In this document: piece by piece, positions 1 through 9,953 of the stretch
Numbering within the stretch: position 1 is the stretch's first letter
Layout of the letters: each line of letters begins with the position of its first letter
DNA from: Steroidobacteraceae bacterium
GTDB lineage: Bacteria > Pseudomonadota > Gammaproteobacteria > Steroidobacterales > Steroidobacteraceae
Assembly: GCA_019634895.1 (NCBI GenBank)
Contig: JAHCAM010000001.1
Span: 124,001-188,000, forward strand
DNA: 64,000 nucleotides
Direction of reading: 5' to 3'
Position numbers and translations under genes: made by a program
The notes under the pieces: generated by a model
The model's database searches: none
What the model was told of the DNA's origin: nothing
The model's input: only the letters and a program-made list of their open reading frames with translations

Positions 1-1
1 G

Positions 2-763
2 GGCGTGCGCGCCGGCTTCACCCGCGTGTCGGACGACCTCAGCGACCTGTTCGCGGTCAGCGGCAGCGCCCAGGCGACCGACACCATCATGGCCTCGGCG
101 CTCGACAACCTGGCGAACACCGGCCAGCCGTTCCCGGTGCAGGTGCCGTTCGGCAACTTCAACCGCTACAACGTCAACATGCCGGTCGCCAACCCGGCGG
201 GCCGCATCGCGCTGTCGATCCTCGATTTCGACGACTTCCTGATCGACCTCGAGCTGTCGGCCGCGCAGACCGAGGGCCGCGGCGAGATCAAGTCCACGCC
301 GCGCGTCATCACCGCCAACCAGCGCGAGGCCATCATCGAGCAGGGCGTCGAGATCCCGTACCAGGAATCGGCGTCCTCGGGTGCGACCACCACGCAGTTC
401 AAGAAGGCGGTGCTGTCGCTGAAGGTCACGCCGCAGATCACGCCGGATGACCGCGTGATCCTCGACCTGACCGTGACCAAGGACAGCGTCGGCCAGCTGG
501 TGCCCTCGGCGACCGGCGGGTTCGTGCCCTCGATCGACACGCGCAACATCCAGACCCAGGTGCTGGTGCGCGATGGCCAGACCGTGGTGCTCGGCGGCAT
601 CATGGAGACGGAGCGCCGCGACTCGGTCAAGAAGGTCCCGCTGCTCGGCGACGTGCCGGTGGTCGGCAACCTGTTCAAGTCCAAGAGCAAGGTCAACAAC
701 CGGGACGAGCTGCTGATCTTCGTCACCCCGAAGATCCTGCGCGAGGGCTCGACGATCGATTGA
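2..763 (+). CDS. pilQ: Type IV pilus secretin PilQ, C-terminal part (5' end outside window)
   Basis: This is the C-terminal ~250 residues of a secretin, the outer-membrane ring through which type IV pili exit. The reading frame is already open at the first base, so the gene starts upstream. The secretin core is recognisable from the stretch 'IKSTPRVITANQREAIIEQG' followed by 'IPYQE', then 'VTPQITPDDRVILDLTVTKD', 'NIQTQVLVRDGQTVVLGGI' and the closing 'KVPLLGDVPVVGNLFKSK'. These are the hallmark blocks of PilQ rather than type II secretion GspD. The following genes aroK and aroB support the assignment, since pilMNOPQ-aroKB is a conserved order in gammaproteobacteria. The protein ends shortly after the secretin domain, as normal for PilQ. 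A hairpin terminator follows. Confidence 0.95.
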   Translation, partial: GVRAGFTRVSDDLSDLFAVSGSAQATDTIMASALDNLANTGQPFPVQVPFGNFNRYNVNMPVANPAGRIALSILDFDDFLIDLELSAAQTEGRGEIKSTPRVITANQREAIIEQGVEIPYQESASSGATTTQFKKAVLSLKVTPQITPDDRVILDLTVTKDSVGQLVPSATGGFVPSIDTRNIQTQVLVRDGQTVVLGGIMETERRDSVKKVPLLGDVPVVGNLFKSKSKVNNRDELLIFVTPKILREGSTID

Positions 764-787
764 GCCGGGCCTGCCCCTGGCTTGCGA

Positions 788-817
788 CACGGCCGCCTCC
801 GGGCGGCCGTGCCGTTT
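788..817 (+). terminator. Rho-independent-like terminator after pilQ
   Basis: A perfect 10-bp stem (CACGGCCGCC at 788-797 pairing with GGCGGCCGTG at 802-811) with a 4-base loop is followed by CCGTTT. The T-run is short. It lies 25 bases after the pilQ stop and directly before a family-A repeat. Confidence 0.6.
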
Positions 818-867
818 AAAGGGGACGCGTCCAATTACTTTTCCGGTAATTGGACGCGTCCCCTTTA
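817..867. repeat. Family-A inverted-repeat element (copy A1)
   Basis: Left arm 817-837 (contains GGGGACGCGTCCAATTA) and right arm 847-867 are perfect reverse complements of 21 bases, separated by a 9-base spacer. Each arm also contains the self-complementary 10-mer GGACGCGTCC, so the element could fold as one long hairpin or as two small ones. It lies between co-directional pilQ and aroK, 27 bases before the aroK start. The same element recurs near 7.5, 20.5, 31.1, 36.9, 48.7, 52.8 and (half only) 59.7 kb. Confidence 0.9.
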
Positions 868-894
868 CAGTCCGACCCGTACGATAATGCGGAC

Positions 895-1422
895 ATGTCG
901 CGCAGCGTCTTCCTGGTTGGGCCGATGGGTTCCGGCAAGACGGCGGTCGGCCGGCAGCTGGCCCGCCGGCTGGGGCAGCCGTTCCGGGACAGCGACGCCG
1001 AGGTCGAGCTGCGCACCGGCGTGGACATCGCCTACATCTTCGAGCGCGAGGGCGAGGCCGGCTTCCGCGCCCGCGAGCGCGACGCGATCGACGCGCTGAC
1101 CCGGGAGCCCGGCATCGTGCTCGCGACCGGCGGCGGCGCGATCCTGATGCCCGAGAACCGGGAACGGCTCGCGGAGCGCGGCACGGTCGTGTTCCTGGAC
1201 ACCACGATCGAGCAGCAGCTCGCCCGCACGCAACGCGGGCAGCACCGGCCGCTGCTCGATACCCCCGACCGGCGCGCTACGCTCGAGGAGCTCATGCGGG
1301 TGCGCGATCCGCTGTACCGGTCCATTGCCGCGATCACGATCCGCACCGACGGCCGCGCCCCCGGCGCGGTTGCGGCGGACATCGAGAAGGCCCTGCAGGA
1401 ATCCGCGCATGCAGCGACTTGA
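895..1422 (+). CDS. aroK: Shikimate kinase
   Basis: Phosphorylates shikimate with ATP to shikimate 3-phosphate, a cytosolic step of chorismate and aromatic amino-acid synthesis. The 175-residue protein has the Walker A motif 'GPMGSGKTAVG' near residue 8, the shikimate-binding 'DSDAEVE' and 'TGGGAI' segments, and the lid/adenine region 'RPLL'. The length is normal for AroK. The frame is open further upstream, but that extension is encoded by the family-A repeat (MDASPL...), so the ATG at 895 is preferred; it gives the expected N-terminus just before the P-loop. The stop overlaps the start of aroB (14-base overlap), indicating a translationally coupled aroKB operon. Confidence 0.97.
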   Translation: MSRSVFLVGPMGSGKTAVGRQLARRLGQPFRDSDAEVELRTGVDIAYIFEREGEAGFRARERDAIDALTREPGIVLATGGGAILMPENRERLAERGTVVFLDTTIEQQLARTQRGQHRPLLDTPDRRATLEELMRVRDPLYRSIAAITIRTDGRAPGAVAADIEKALQESAHAAT

Positions 1423-2488
1423 GGTGACGCTCGCCGAGCGCAGCTACCCGATCCTGATCGGGCCGGGCCTGCTCGGCTCGCGCGAACTGCTCGCGGCGCA
1501 CGCGGCCAGCGCGCAGCTGCTGGTCGTCACCGACCAGACGGTGGCGCGGCTATGGCTGCCGCGGCTCGAGGAAGGCCTCGCCGGCCGCGAGTTCGCGCGC
1601 TGCGTGATCCCGGACGGCGAGGAGCAGAAGACTCTCGAGACCGCCATGGGCGTCATCGACGCGCTGGTCGCCGCGCACGTCCACCGGGACGGCATGATCC
1701 TCGCGCTCGGCGGCGGCGTGGTCGGCGACGTCGCCGGGTTCGCGGCGGCGTCCTACCAGCGCGGCATCGGCTTCATCCAGCTGCCGACCACGCTGCTGGC
1801 GCAGGTGGATTCCTCGGTCGGCGGCAAGACCGGCGTCAACCACCCGGGCGGCAAGAACCTGATCGGCGCCTTCCACCAGCCGCGGGCCGTGATCGCGGAC
1901 ACCGACACGCTGTCCACGCTGCCCGACCGCGAGCTGCGCGCGGGATTCGCCGAGGTCGTGAAGGCGGCGCTGGTCGCGGACGCGGCGTTCTTCGCCTGGC
2001 TCGAGGCGCACGCGGGCGCCGTGCTGGCGCGCGAGCCGGAGGCGCTCGCGCACGCGATCCGCCGCGCCTGCGAGATCAAGGCGGCGATCGTCGCCCGCGA
2101 CGAGCGCGAGCAGGGACCGCGGGCGCTGCTGAACCTCGGCCATACCTTCGGCCACGCGATCGAGGCCGGCGCCGGCTACGGGCGCGTGCTGCACGGCGAG
2201 GCGGTGGCGACCGGGCTGGTGCTGGCGGCCGAGTTCTCGGCGCGCAGCGGCCGGCTGCCGGCGGCGGAAGCGGCGCGCGTGCGCGCGCTCATCCTGCGCG
2301 CCGGGCTGCCGGCGGATCCGCCGCGCATCGGCCGCGCGCGCATGCAGGAGCTCATGGGCATGGACAAGAAGGTCGCCGGCGGCCGGCTGCGACTGGTGCT
2401 GCTGGACGCGATCGGCGGCGCCGCGGCGACGGCGGACTACCCGGAGGATGCCCTCGGCGCGCTGCTCGAGGAGCGGATGGGCACATGA
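1409..2488 (+). CDS. aroB: 3-dehydroquinate synthase
   Basis: Converts DAHP to 3-dehydroquinate, the second step of the shikimate pathway, using NAD and a divalent metal. The 359-residue product has the NAD-binding and active-site blocks '[16 protein letters not shown]', '[19 protein letters not shown]' and '[11 protein letters not shown]', and the metal ligands Glu in 'FAEVVKAAL', His in '[12 protein letters not shown]' and His in 'LHGEAVATG'. The chosen ATG overlaps the end of aroK; the longer open frame upstream is only the shadow of aroK. The stop shares the ATGA tetranucleotide with the start of the next gene. All catalytic residues seem present, so the enzyme is probably functional. Confidence 0.97.
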   Translation: MQRLEVTLAERSYPILIGPGLLGSRELLAAHAASAQLLVVTDQTVARLWLPRLEEGLAGREFARCVIPDGEEQKTLETAMGVIDALVAAHVHRDGMILALGGGVVGDVAGFAAASYQRGIGFIQLPTTLLAQVDSSVGGKTGVNHPGGKNLIGAFHQPRAVIADTDTLSTLPDRELRAGFAEVVKAALVADAAFFAWLEAHAGAVLAREPEALAHAIRRACEIKAAIVARDEREQGPRALLNLGHTFGHAIEAGAGYGRVLHGEAVATGLVLAAEFSARSGRLPAAEAARVRALILRAGLPADPPRIGRARMQELMGMDKKVAGGRLRLVLLDAIGGAAATADYPEDALGALLEERMGT

Positions 2489-3670
2489 GGAAGGGCCCCG
2501 ACCCGGACGCGGGGCTCGCGCCCTACGCCGCACGCGAGGCGCACTCGCGCGGCCGCCGCCACCCGGAACCGCCCGCGGACTGGCGCGGCGAGTTCCAGCG
2601 CGACCGTGACCGCATCGTGCATTCCAATGCCTTCCGCCGCCTGGTCTACAAGACCCAGGTGTTCATCAACCACGAAGGCGACATGTACCGCACGCGGCTC
2701 ACGCACTCGCTGGAAGTCGCCCAGATCGGCCGCTCGGTCGCGCTCGCGCTCGCGCTCTCCGAGCCGCTGACCGAGGCGATCTGCGCTGGCGCACGACCTC
2801 GGCCACACGCCCTTCGGCCACGCCGGCCAGGACGTGCTGAACGACTGCATGCGCGACTACGGCGGCTTCGAGCACAACCTGCAGTCGCTGCGCGTGGTGG
2901 ACGAGCTCGAGGAGCGCTACGCCGCGCTCGACGGGCTCAACCTGACCTTTGAGACCCGCGAGGGCATCCTCAAGCACTGCTCGCTCGCCAACGCGCGCCG
3001 GCTCGGCGAGCTGGGCCGGCGCTTCATCGAGCGCACGCAGCCGGGGCTCGAGGCGCAGATCGCCGACCTCGCGGACGCCATCGCCTACAACAACCACGAC
3101 GTGGACGACGGGCTGCGCTCCGGCCTGGTGACGATGGAGGAGCTGCGCACCGTGGCCTGCTTCGCGCGCCAGTACGAGGCGGTGCGCGCGGCGCATCCGC
3201 AGCTGCCCGAGAGGCGCATGGTGCACGAGATCATCCGCCGCATGATCCACGAGGTCGTGAGCGACCTGATCGAGGAAACCGGCCGCCGGCTGGCGGAGAT
3301 CGCGCCGGCCGACATCGACGCGGTGCGCGCGCAGCCGAAGGCGATTGTCGGCTTCTCGCCGGCGCGCGATGCCGATCACCACGAGCTGAAGAAATTCCTG
3401 CGCAACCGGCTCTACCGCCACGAGCGCATGCAGGCGACCCGCCTCGGCGCGGGCCAGGTGCTGAAGGACCTGTTCGAGGCCTATTTCGAGGATGTCGCCC
3501 GGATGCCGGAGGAACACGAGGCAGCCGCCCGGGCAGCGGAGTCCGCCGCCGGCAGGGCCGGACGGGCAAGGGCGGTCGCGGACTATGTGGCCGGCATGAC
3601 GGACCGCTATGCTTTCGAAGCGCACCGCCGACTGGCGGCCGGCGGCACGAGCCGTCCGACGAGGGAGTAG
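2485..3670 (+). pseudogene. dgt: dGTPase-like HD-domain triphosphohydrolase, frameshifted
   Basis: The gene matches deoxyguanosinetriphosphate triphosphohydrolase-like proteins, HD-domain enzymes that hydrolyse dNTPs to nucleosides and triphosphate. Frame 1 from the ATG at 2485 gives the conserved N-terminus, including '[11 protein letters not shown]' and the metal-site '[15 protein letters not shown]'. After 'SEPLTEAIC' the homology moves to frame 2, where '[16 protein letters not shown]' (the HD motif), 'ADAIAYNNHDVDDGL' and the rest follow to 3670. A single extra G around 2784-2785 explains the shift. As read, translation would stop at 2952 with an unrelated tail and no HD motif. No other damage is visible, so this is either a very recent mutation or a sequencing error. 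It is translationally coupled to aroB by ATGA. Confidence 0.85.
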
Positions 3671-3681
3671 GGACACCACAC

Positions 3682-5697
3682 ATGCATGCTGTCCGGACCG
3701 GTTGCATGGCCGCCGCCATGCTGGCACTCGCCCCGGCGCCGTCCGTTGCGGCGGCCCTCGTTCCGGTCGAGGACTTCGCCAGGGACGAAGCCATCTCGGG
3801 CGTCACCCTGTCGCCGGATGGCAGACGCCTGGCCATCGTCTACTCCCGTAACGGCATCAACAACCTGGCCGTGATCGAGATTGCGACGATGGCGGCCAGC
3901 GTCGTGGCGGGCTTCAAGCTGCCGTCGCAGATCGGCTGGGCACGCTGGGTCAGCGACGAGCGCATGGTGCTGAGCGTGAACGAGTTCATCGAGGGCCGCG
4001 CATTCGCGACCAGCCTGGTGACGGTTCGTCATGACGACCGCCGGCCGCGCTACCTGTTCGACAACCGGCGCTCGGTGATTCCCTGGTACGTGTCCGAGTC
4101 CATCGTCGATCTCGTGCGGGGATCGCCGGACGAGGTGTTGCTGCGCTCGAACCTCGCGGACGCCGAGTTCCCCGAGGTCCACCGCGTGCGGCTTGACCTG
4201 CCCAGCGAGCCCGGCCCGAACATCGTGACCCGCCAGAACATCGATTATGCCGCGACCAAGCGCAGCGTCGAGGTCAGGGCCCCGGCGCGCAGGTGCGACT
4301 ACGTCACCGACAATGCCGGCGTGGTCCGCACCTGCCTGGGCACGGAACCGGACGGCTCCAGGCGGCTGCTGTACCGCGCCGGCGCGACGGCCGAATGGTC
4401 CGAGATCGCCAGCTACCCGCTGAACGGACCCTACCTGGAGCCGGTCGGCTTCACTCCGGACAATGCCCGCATCATCGCGCTGTCCAATGTCGGGCGTGAT
4501 CGCCGCGGGCTCGTGGAATTCGACCCCGTCGAGCGCCGCACGACGCAACTCCATTTCGAGCGCCCGGATGTCGACCTGTCGAGGGCGATCTATTCCCCGA
4601 CCGACGGGCGGCTCATGGCCGTCACCTGGCATTCGGAGCGCGGCGAAGTCTGGTACTTCGACGGCACTGCGAGCCGCGTCCATCGCGAGGTCGCCCGGTT
4701 GTTTCCCGACCGGTCCGTGACCATCGTCAACCACAGCAAGGACCGCCGTCTGTACCTCGTGCTGGTGTCCGGCGAACGGGATCCGGGCACCTACTACCTG
4801 CTGGACCTCGAGGCCCCCAGCCTGAAGCCGCTGGTGAAGGTGGCGCCGTGGATCGATCCCGGGAGGATGGCGGAGGTCAGGCCGATCCGCTTCAGCGCGC
4901 GCGACGGCCTCGAGCTGACCGGCTACCTGACCCTGCCGCCCGGCCGGCCCGGGGAGAAGCTGCCGCTGATCCTCCATCCGCACGGCGGGCCGCACGGCGT
5001 GCGCGACTACGCGCGCTTTGATCCGACCGTGCAGTTTCTCGCCAACCGCGGCTACGCCGTCCTGCAGGTCAACTTCCGCGGCTCCGGCGGGTTCGGGCTG
5101 GAGTTCCAGAAGGCCGGACACCGCGAATGGGGCCAGAAGATGCAGGACGACCTTGCGGACGGCGTGGCGTGGGCGGTGAAGGAGGGTATCGCCGATCCCG
5201 GCCGCGTCGGCATCTACGGGGCGAGCTACGGCGGCTACGCCGCGATGATGGGCCTGGTGCGCCATCCGGAGCTGTACCGCGTCGGCATGACCTTTGCCGG
5301 CGTGTCCGACCTCGAGGGGATGTTCGACGAGACGATCAGCAGCCGCGGCTGGTACCGGCGACGCTCGCGTGAGGAGTTGCGCTACTGGGAAGACGTGATC
5401 GGCAGCCGCCGCGACGTGGAAACGCTGAGGACGCTGTCGCCGCTGCACAACGTGGACGCCATCCGCGTGCCGGTCTTCATCGCCCACGGCCGCATGGACT
5501 TCGTGGTTGATTACGAGCAGGCGACGCGCCTGCACAACGCCCTCAAGCGCCGCGGCGCCGTGGTCGAGTTTCTTGGCGTCGCGGACGATCGCCACGGTTT
5601 CGTGCGGGAGGAAAACCGGGTCGAGCTGCTGCGCCGCATGGAGAAGTTCTTGGCCGCGCACATGCCGAGCGACGATCTGCGGGGTGCCGCCAGATGA
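3682..5697 (+). CDS. S9 family (prolyl oligopeptidase-like) exported serine peptidase
   Basis: A 671-residue protein with a likely signal peptide (about residues 1-25, ending near 'PAPSVAAA'), a variable beta-propeller-like N-terminal half and a C-terminal alpha/beta-hydrolase peptidase domain (about 410-665). The catalytic triad is visible: Ser515 in '[15 protein letters not shown]', Asp606 in '[12 protein letters not shown]' and His638 in '[12 protein letters not shown]'. The oxyanion block '[20 protein letters not shown]' also fits peptidase S9C. It probably cleaves peptides in the periplasm; the substrate is unknown. The start is the first ATG after the dgt-like gene; an internal Met at residue 9 is possible. 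Its stop overlaps pyrF by ATGA. Confidence 0.9.
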   Translation: MHAVRTGCMAAAMLALAPAPSVAAALVPVEDFARDEAISGVTLSPDGRRLAIVYSRNGINNLAVIEIATMAASVVAGFKLPSQIGWARWVSDERMVLSVNEFIEGRAFATSLVTVRHDDRRPRYLFDNRRSVIPWYVSESIVDLVRGSPDEVLLRSNLADAEFPEVHRVRLDLPSEPGPNIVTRQNIDYAATKRSVEVRAPARRCDYVTDNAGVVRTCLGTEPDGSRRLLYRAGATAEWSEIASYPLNGPYLEPVGFTPDNARIIALSNVGRDRRGLVEFDPVERRTTQLHFERPDVDLSRAIYSPTDGRLMAVTWHSERGEVWYFDGTASRVHREVARLFPDRSVTIVNHSKDRRLYLVLVSGERDPGTYYLLDLEAPSLKPLVKVAPWIDPGRMAEVRPIRFSARDGLELTGYLTLPPGRPGEKLPLILHPHGGPHGVRDYARFDPTVQFLANRGYAVLQVNFRGSGGFGLEFQKAGHREWGQKMQDDLADGVAWAVKEGIADPGRVGIYGASYGGYAAMMGLVRHPELYRVGMTFAGVSDLEGMFDETISSRGWYRRRSREELRYWEDVIGSRRDVETLRTLSPLHNVDAIRVPVFIAHGRMDFVVDYEQATRLHNALKRRGAVVEFLGVADDRHGFVREENRVELLRRMEKFLAAHMPSDDLRGAAR

Positions 5698-6413
5698 GCC
5701 GGGCGACCATCCCCGCGCGCGAACGCCTGATCTTCGCGATGGACGTGCCGGAGGCGGGCGCGGCGCGCCGGCTCGCGGACACGCTGGACGATGCGGTCGC
5801 GTTCTACAAGATCGGCCTCGAGCTGTTCACTTCCGGCGGCGCCTTCGAGCTGATCGACTGGATGACCGGGCGCGGCAAGCGCGTGTTCCTCGACCTCAAG
5901 TTCTTCGACGTGCCGGCAACGGTCGCGGCGGCGGTGCGCAACCTGCGGGGCCGCGGCGTCACCTTCACGACCGTGCACGGCAACCAGGCGATCATGGAAG
6001 CGGCAGCGGAGGCCGCCGCGGGCGAGGTCGGCATCCTCGCGGTCACGGTGCTGACCAGCCTGGATCGCGGAGATCTCGACGACCTCGGGTTCCAGTGCGA
6101 CGTGGGCGAACTGGTGCTGTCGCGGGCGCGGCGCGCGCTGGCCGCGGGCTGCGCCGGCGTGATCTCCTCGGGACTGGAGGCGAAGGCGCTGCGCGCCGGC
6201 GTGGACGATCGCCTGATCGTGGTGACGCCCGGGATCCGGCCGGTCGAGAACCGTCCGGCCGACGACCAGAAGCGCGTGGTGGACGTCGCCCAGGCGTTCG
6301 CGAACGGCGCCGACTACATCGTCGTCGGCCGGCCGATCCGCGATGCGGCGGACCCGCGCGCCGCGGCGGAGGCGATCCAGGCGACCATCGCCGGGATCTT
6401 CCCGAACCGATGA
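5694..6413 (+). CDS. pyrF: Orotidine 5'-phosphate decarboxylase
   Basis: Decarboxylates OMP to UMP, the last step of de novo pyrimidine synthesis in the cytosol. The 239-residue protein shows the family pattern: '[13 protein letters not shown]' with the first Asp, '[13 protein letters not shown]' (Lys), and the catalytic Asp-x-Lys-x-x-Asp signature in '[14 protein letters not shown]'. The C-terminal phosphate-binding 'VVTPGIRP' and '[14 protein letters not shown]' are present. Length is normal. It overlaps the upstream peptidase and the downstream hemE by four bases each (ATGA), so the three genes are probably cotranscribed. Confidence 0.97.
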   Translation: MSRATIPARERLIFAMDVPEAGAARRLADTLDDAVAFYKIGLELFTSGGAFELIDWMTGRGKRVFLDLKFFDVPATVAAAVRNLRGRGVTFTTVHGNQAIMEAAAEAAAGEVGILAVTVLTSLDRGDLDDLGFQCDVGELVLSRARRALAAGCAGVISSGLEAKALRAGVDDRLIVVTPGIRPVENRPADDQKRVVDVAQAFANGADYIVVGRPIRDAADPRAAAEAIQATIAGIFPNR

Positions 6414-7474
6414 GTGCATTGCAGAACGACCGGCTGCTGCGCGCGCTTGCCCGCGAGCCGGTGGACCGCACGCCGGTGTGGATCATGCGCCAGGCCGGGC
6501 GTTATCTGCCGGAGTACCGCGCCACGCGCGCGAAGGCGGGCAGCTTCCTGGCGCTCGCGACCAACCCGGAGCTCGCCTGCGAAGTGACGCTGCAGCCGCT
6601 GGCGCGCTTCCCGCTCGACGCCGCCATCCTGTTCTCGGACATCCTGATGATCCCGAAGGCGATGGGCGTCGGGCTCGCGTTCGAGGAGGGCGAGGGGCCG
6701 AAGATCGGGCGCCCGGTGCGCTCCGCTTCCGACGTGGACGCGCTGCCGGTGCCGGACCCGGCGCAGGAGCTGCGCTTCGTGATGGACGCGGTCGCGCTGA
6801 TCCGCCGCGAACTGGCGGGCCGCGTGCCGCTGATCGGCTTCGCCGGCTCGCCGTGGACGGTCGCGACCTACATGGTGGAGGGCGGCAGCAGCCGCGACTT
6901 CGCGCGCATCAAGGGCATGCTGTACGGCGATCCGCAGGCGCTGCACCGGCTGCTGGCGAAGCTCGCGCGCGCGACGACGGACTACCTCAACGCACAGATC
7001 GCCGCCGGCGCGCAGGCGGTGATGGTGTTCGACACCTGGGGCGGGGCGCTGTCGACGCCCGCGTACCTGGAGTTCTCGCTGCCCTACATGGAGCGGATCG
7101 TCGCGGGCCTCGTGCGCGAGCGCGAGGAGCGGCGCGTGCCGGTCATCCTGTTCACCAAGGGCGGCGGCGCGTGGTTTTCACGCATGGCGGCGGCGGGCGC
7201 GGACGCGCTGGGCGTTGACTGGACGATGGAGCTGGGCGCTGCGCGGCTGGCGACCGGCGGGCGCGTGGCCCTGCAGGGCAACATGGACCCGGGCGTGCTG
7301 TACGCGCCTCCGGCCGCGATCCGCACCGAGGTCGCGCGCATCCTCGAAAGCTACGGCCGCGGGCCGGGGCACGTCTTCAACCTCGGCCACGGCGTGCAGC
7401 CGGGCGTGAACCCCGACCACGTCGCCGCGCTGGTCGCCGCCGTCGCCGAACTCTCCCCCGCGTATCACGGATAA
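6410..7474 (+). CDS. hemE: Uroporphyrinogen decarboxylase
   Basis: Decarboxylates uroporphyrinogen III to coproporphyrinogen III in heme synthesis. The 354-residue protein starts with the signature '[19 protein letters not shown]' and contains '[15 protein letters not shown]' (catalytic Asp), '[17 protein letters not shown]' and the C-terminal '[16 protein letters not shown]'. The ATG overlaps the pyrF stop. The stop codon TAA (7472-7474) is the first three bases of a family-A repeat element. Proximity to pilQ/aroKB resembles the hemE position in pseudomonads, although gltBD is absent here. Confidence 0.97.
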   Translation: MSALQNDRLLRALAREPVDRTPVWIMRQAGRYLPEYRATRAKAGSFLALATNPELACEVTLQPLARFPLDAAILFSDILMIPKAMGVGLAFEEGEGPKIGRPVRSASDVDALPVPDPAQELRFVMDAVALIRRELAGRVPLIGFAGSPWTVATYMVEGGSSRDFARIKGMLYGDPQALHRLLAKLARATTDYLNAQIAAGAQAVMVFDTWGGALSTPAYLEFSLPYMERIVAGLVREREERRVPVILFTKGGGAWFSRMAAAGADALGVDWTMELGAARLATGGRVALQGNMDPGVLYAPPAAIRTEVARILESYGRGPGHVFNLGHGVQPGVNPDHVAALVAAVAELSPAYHG

Positions 7475-7577
7475 AGGGGACGCGTCCAATTAAGAATTGG
7501 AGCGGACAGGCCCAATCGCGAACTTCCGGAGCCGCGCGCTCCCGTTCGGGATTCCTTAATTGGACCTGTCCCCTTTA
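7472..7577. repeat. Family-A element, long-spacer variant (copy A2)
   Basis: Left arm 7472-7492 and right arm 7557-7577 are near-complementary; the right arm reads GGACCTGTCCCC instead of GGACGCGTCCCC. The 64-base spacer contains GGACAGGCCCAAT (about 7504-7516), itself close to the complement of the right arm, so this is a compound or diverged copy. It lies between convergent hemE and fadD and supplies the TAA stop of both. Confidence 0.8.
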
Positions 7578-9269
7578 TTTCCTGGCGAGCTCGTCGCGCA
7601 GCGTGCGGCGCAGGATCTTGCCGACGTTGGTCTTCGGCAGCTCGTCGCGGAAGTGCACGGCCTTCGGCACCTTGTAGCCGGTCAGCTCCTTGCGGCAGTA
7701 CGCGATCACCTGCTCGGCGGTCAGCGCCGGGTCCTTGCGCACGATGAACAGCGCGACCACCTCGCCCGAGCGCTCGTCGGGCTGCGCGACCGCCGCGACC
7801 TCGAGCACGCCCGGCATCTGCGCCACCACGCCCTCGACCTCGTTCGGGTACACGTTGAAGCCCGAGACGATGATCATGTCCTTCTTGCGGTCCTCGATGT
7901 AGGTGCGGCCGAGCTCGTCCATGCGCCCGACGTCGCCGGTGCGCAGCCAGCCGTTCGGCAGCATGACCTTGGCGGTCTCCTCCGGCCGGTTCCAGTAGCC
8001 GCGCATCACCTGCGGGCCGCGCAGGCAGATCTCGCCGACCGAGCCGACCGGCAGCTCGTTGCCGTCGTCGTCGCGGATCGAGATCTCGGTCGAGGGCAGC
8101 GGATAGCCGATCGCGCCGGTGAACTCGAGCGTGCCGGGCAGGTTCGCGGTGCCGACCGGCGAGGTCTCCGTGAGCCCCCAGCCCTGGCAGATGTGCCGCC
8201 CGGTGACCTGGCGCCAGCGCTCGGACACCGCCGCCTGCACCGCCATGCCGCCGCCGAGGGCGACCTTGAGCGAGGAGAAGTCGAGCTGGTCGAAGCCCGG
8301 CGTGTGCAGCAAGCCGTTGAACAGCGTGTTCACGCCGGTGATGAAGGTGAACTTCACCTTCGACAGCTCCTTCACGAAGCCCGGCATGTCGCGCGGGTTG
8401 GTGATCAGCACGTTGTGCCCGCCGGTCTTCGTGAACACCAGCAGGTTCGAGGTCAGCGCGAAGATGTGGTAGAGCGGCAGCGCAGTGATGACCACCGCGT
8501 CCTCGATCTCGCCGAGCTCTGGCATGAAGGCCACGACCTGCAGCGTATTCGCGACCAGGTTGCGGTGCGTCAGCACCGCGCCCTTGGAGACGCCGGTGGT
8601 GCCGCCGGTGTACTGCAGGAAGGCGATGTCCTCGCCGCCGACGTCCACGGGATCGAGCGCGAGCGAGGCACCCTTCGCGAGCACCTCCGTGAAGCGCAGG
8701 CTGCCGGGCAGCGACCAGGCCGGCACCATCTTCTTCACGCGGCGGATCACGAAGTTGGTGATGGCGCCCTTCGGGAAGCCGAGCAGGTCGCCGATGCCGG
8801 TGACGATCACGCGCTTCACCGGCGTCTTCGCCAGCACCTGCTGCAGCGTCGCCGCCGCGTTCTCGAAGATCACGATCGCGGTCGCGCCCGAGTCGTTCAG
8901 CTGGTGCTCGAGCTCGCGCGCGGTGTAGAGCGGGTTGACGTTGACGATCGTGAGGCCGGCGCGCAGCGCGCCGATGATGGCGATCGGGTACTGCAGGATG
9001 TTCGGCATCATCAGGGCGATGCGGTCGCCCTTCTTCAGGCCGGCTTCCTGCTGCAGCCAGGCGCCGAAACGGCGGGACAGTTCGTCCGCCTGGGCGTAGC
9101 TGAGCGTCCGGCCCATGTTGGTGAACGCCGGGCGCGCGGCATAGTGCCGGAACGAATGCTCGAACATCTCCTTCAGCGAGCGGATCGCGTCCGGGTCGAT
9201 CTCGGCCGGCACGCCGGGCGGGTAATGCTTCAGCCAGAATTTCCCGGCACTGGTGTTCACGTCGTTCAT
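7575..9269 (-). CDS. fadD: Long-chain fatty-acid-CoA ligase
   Basis: Activates long-chain fatty acids to acyl-CoA with ATP for beta-oxidation, at the inner face of the cytoplasmic membrane. The 564-residue protein matches FadD length and shows the AMP-binding motif 'LQYTGGTTGVSKGAVLTHRN', the 'GWGLTETSP' motif, 'GWLRTGDVGRMDELG', the FadD signature 'DMIIVSGFNVYPNEVE' and the catalytic lysine near 'TNVGKILRRTLRDE'. The N-terminal 'KFWLKHYPPGVPAEID' is also typical. It is convergent with hemE, and its TAA stop (7575-7577) lies within the right arm of the family-A repeat. Confidence 0.95.
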   Translation of the reverse strand: MNDVNTSAGKFWLKHYPPGVPAEIDPDAIRSLKEMFEHSFRHYAARPAFTNMGRTLSYAQADELSRRFGAWLQQEAGLKKGDRIALMMPNILQYPIAIIGALRAGLTIVNVNPLYTARELEHQLNDSGATAIVIFENAAATLQQVLAKTPVKRVIVTGIGDLLGFPKGAITNFVIRRVKKMVPAWSLPGSLRFTEVLAKGASLALDPVDVGGEDIAFLQYTGGTTGVSKGAVLTHRNLVANTLQVVAFMPELGEIEDAVVITALPLYHIFALTSNLLVFTKTGGHNVLITNPRDMPGFVKELSKVKFTFITGVNTLFNGLLHTPGFDQLDFSSLKVALGGGMAVQAAVSERWRQVTGRHICQGWGLTETSPVGTANLPGTLEFTGAIGYPLPSTEISIRDDDGNELPVGSVGEICLRGPQVMRGYWNRPEETAKVMLPNGWLRTGDVGRMDELGRTYIEDRKKDMIIVSGFNVYPNEVEGVVAQMPGVLEVAAVAQPDERSGEVVALFIVRKDPALTAEQVIAYCRKELTGYKVPKAVHFRDELPKTNVGKILRRTLRDELARK

Positions 9270-9335
9270 TGTTGCGTCGCAAAATGAAGCCGGGCCCCCG
9301 CGGCCGGCGGTCCATCGAATTTGACGCGGGTTCGG

Positions 9336-9953
9336 CTAGCGGCGCAAGAGCGGATGCAGCTGCGGCCAGACATTGTCGAGCAGCCGCGGCTGCGCCTGCG
9401 CGGAGGGGTGGATGCCATCCGGCAGGAACAGCGCCAGATCGAGCGCGAAGTCCTCGTTCAGGAGCGCCGCGCTGCCGATGCGGTAGCGCTTCACCAGGTC
9501 CGCGTAGATTCCCTCGAAGGACGAAGCGTAGCGGGGTCCGTAGTTGCTCGGGATGCGCGCGACGATGAGCAGCACCTCGGCGCCCGCGGCGCGGGACCTG
9601 GTGATCATGAGCTCGAGGTTGGCGCGCACACGCTGCACGGGCAGGCCGCGCAGGCCGTCGTTGCTGCCGAGCTCGATGATGACGATCGCGGGCTTGTGGG
9701 TCGCCAGCGCGCGGTCCAGGCGCTGGACGCCGCCGTCGGTGGTCTCGCCGGTGATGCTGGCATTGACCACACGGTATCCGTAACCTTCCTTCTTCAAGCG
9801 CTGCTGCAGCAGCGCCACCCAGCCCTGCCCGGGGGCGAGCCCGTAACCGGCCGAGAGCGAGTCACCGACCACCAGGATGACCGGCGGTTGGGCGGCCTGC
9901 GCCGGGCCGGCAGCGGCGAGCAGCAGGATCAGGACAGCCAGGACGCTACGCAT
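9336..9953 (-). CDS. tesA: Multifunctional acyl-CoA thioesterase I / arylesterase / lysophospholipase L1
   Basis: A periplasmic SGNH/GDSL hydrolase of 205 residues with a signal peptide (about residues 1-20, ending 'AAAGPAQAA'). The four SGNH blocks are visible: 'VVGDSLSAGYG' (Ser and oxyanion), Gly in 'NASITGETTDGG', Asn in 'ELGSNDGLRG', and the Asp/His dyad in 'LPDGIHPSAQAQ'. It hydrolyses acyl thioesters and esters. The ATG at 9953 is chosen because it gives the signal peptide; a longer frame is the shadow of ybbA. It is divergent from ybbA as in E. coli, and the two start codons share the CATG at 9951-9954. Confidence 0.95.
   Translation of the reverse strand: MRSVLAVLILLLAAAGPAQAAQPPVILVVGDSLSAGYGLAPGQGWVALLQQRLKKEGYGYRVVNASITGETTDGGVQRLDRALATHKPAIVIIELGSNDGLRGLPVQRVRANLELMITRSRAAGAEVLLIVARIPSNYGPRYASSFEGIYADLVKRYRIGSAALLNEDFALDLALFLPDGIHPSAQAQPRLLDNVWPQLHPLLRR

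Noticed and set aside
817..867. Repeat pairs considered as a CRISPR array
   Set aside because: Each locus has one inverted pair only, not a series of direct repeats with spacers, and no cas genes occur in the window.
850..894. Extended N-termini such as [13 protein letters not shown] or KGTRPI on several genes
   Set aside because: These tails are translated from family-A repeats and recur in several unrelated frames; they are repeat artefacts and not parts of the neighbouring proteins.
1550..2533. Minus-strand frame of 327 residues over aroB
   Set aside because: Shadow frame; aroB is unambiguous on the plus strand.
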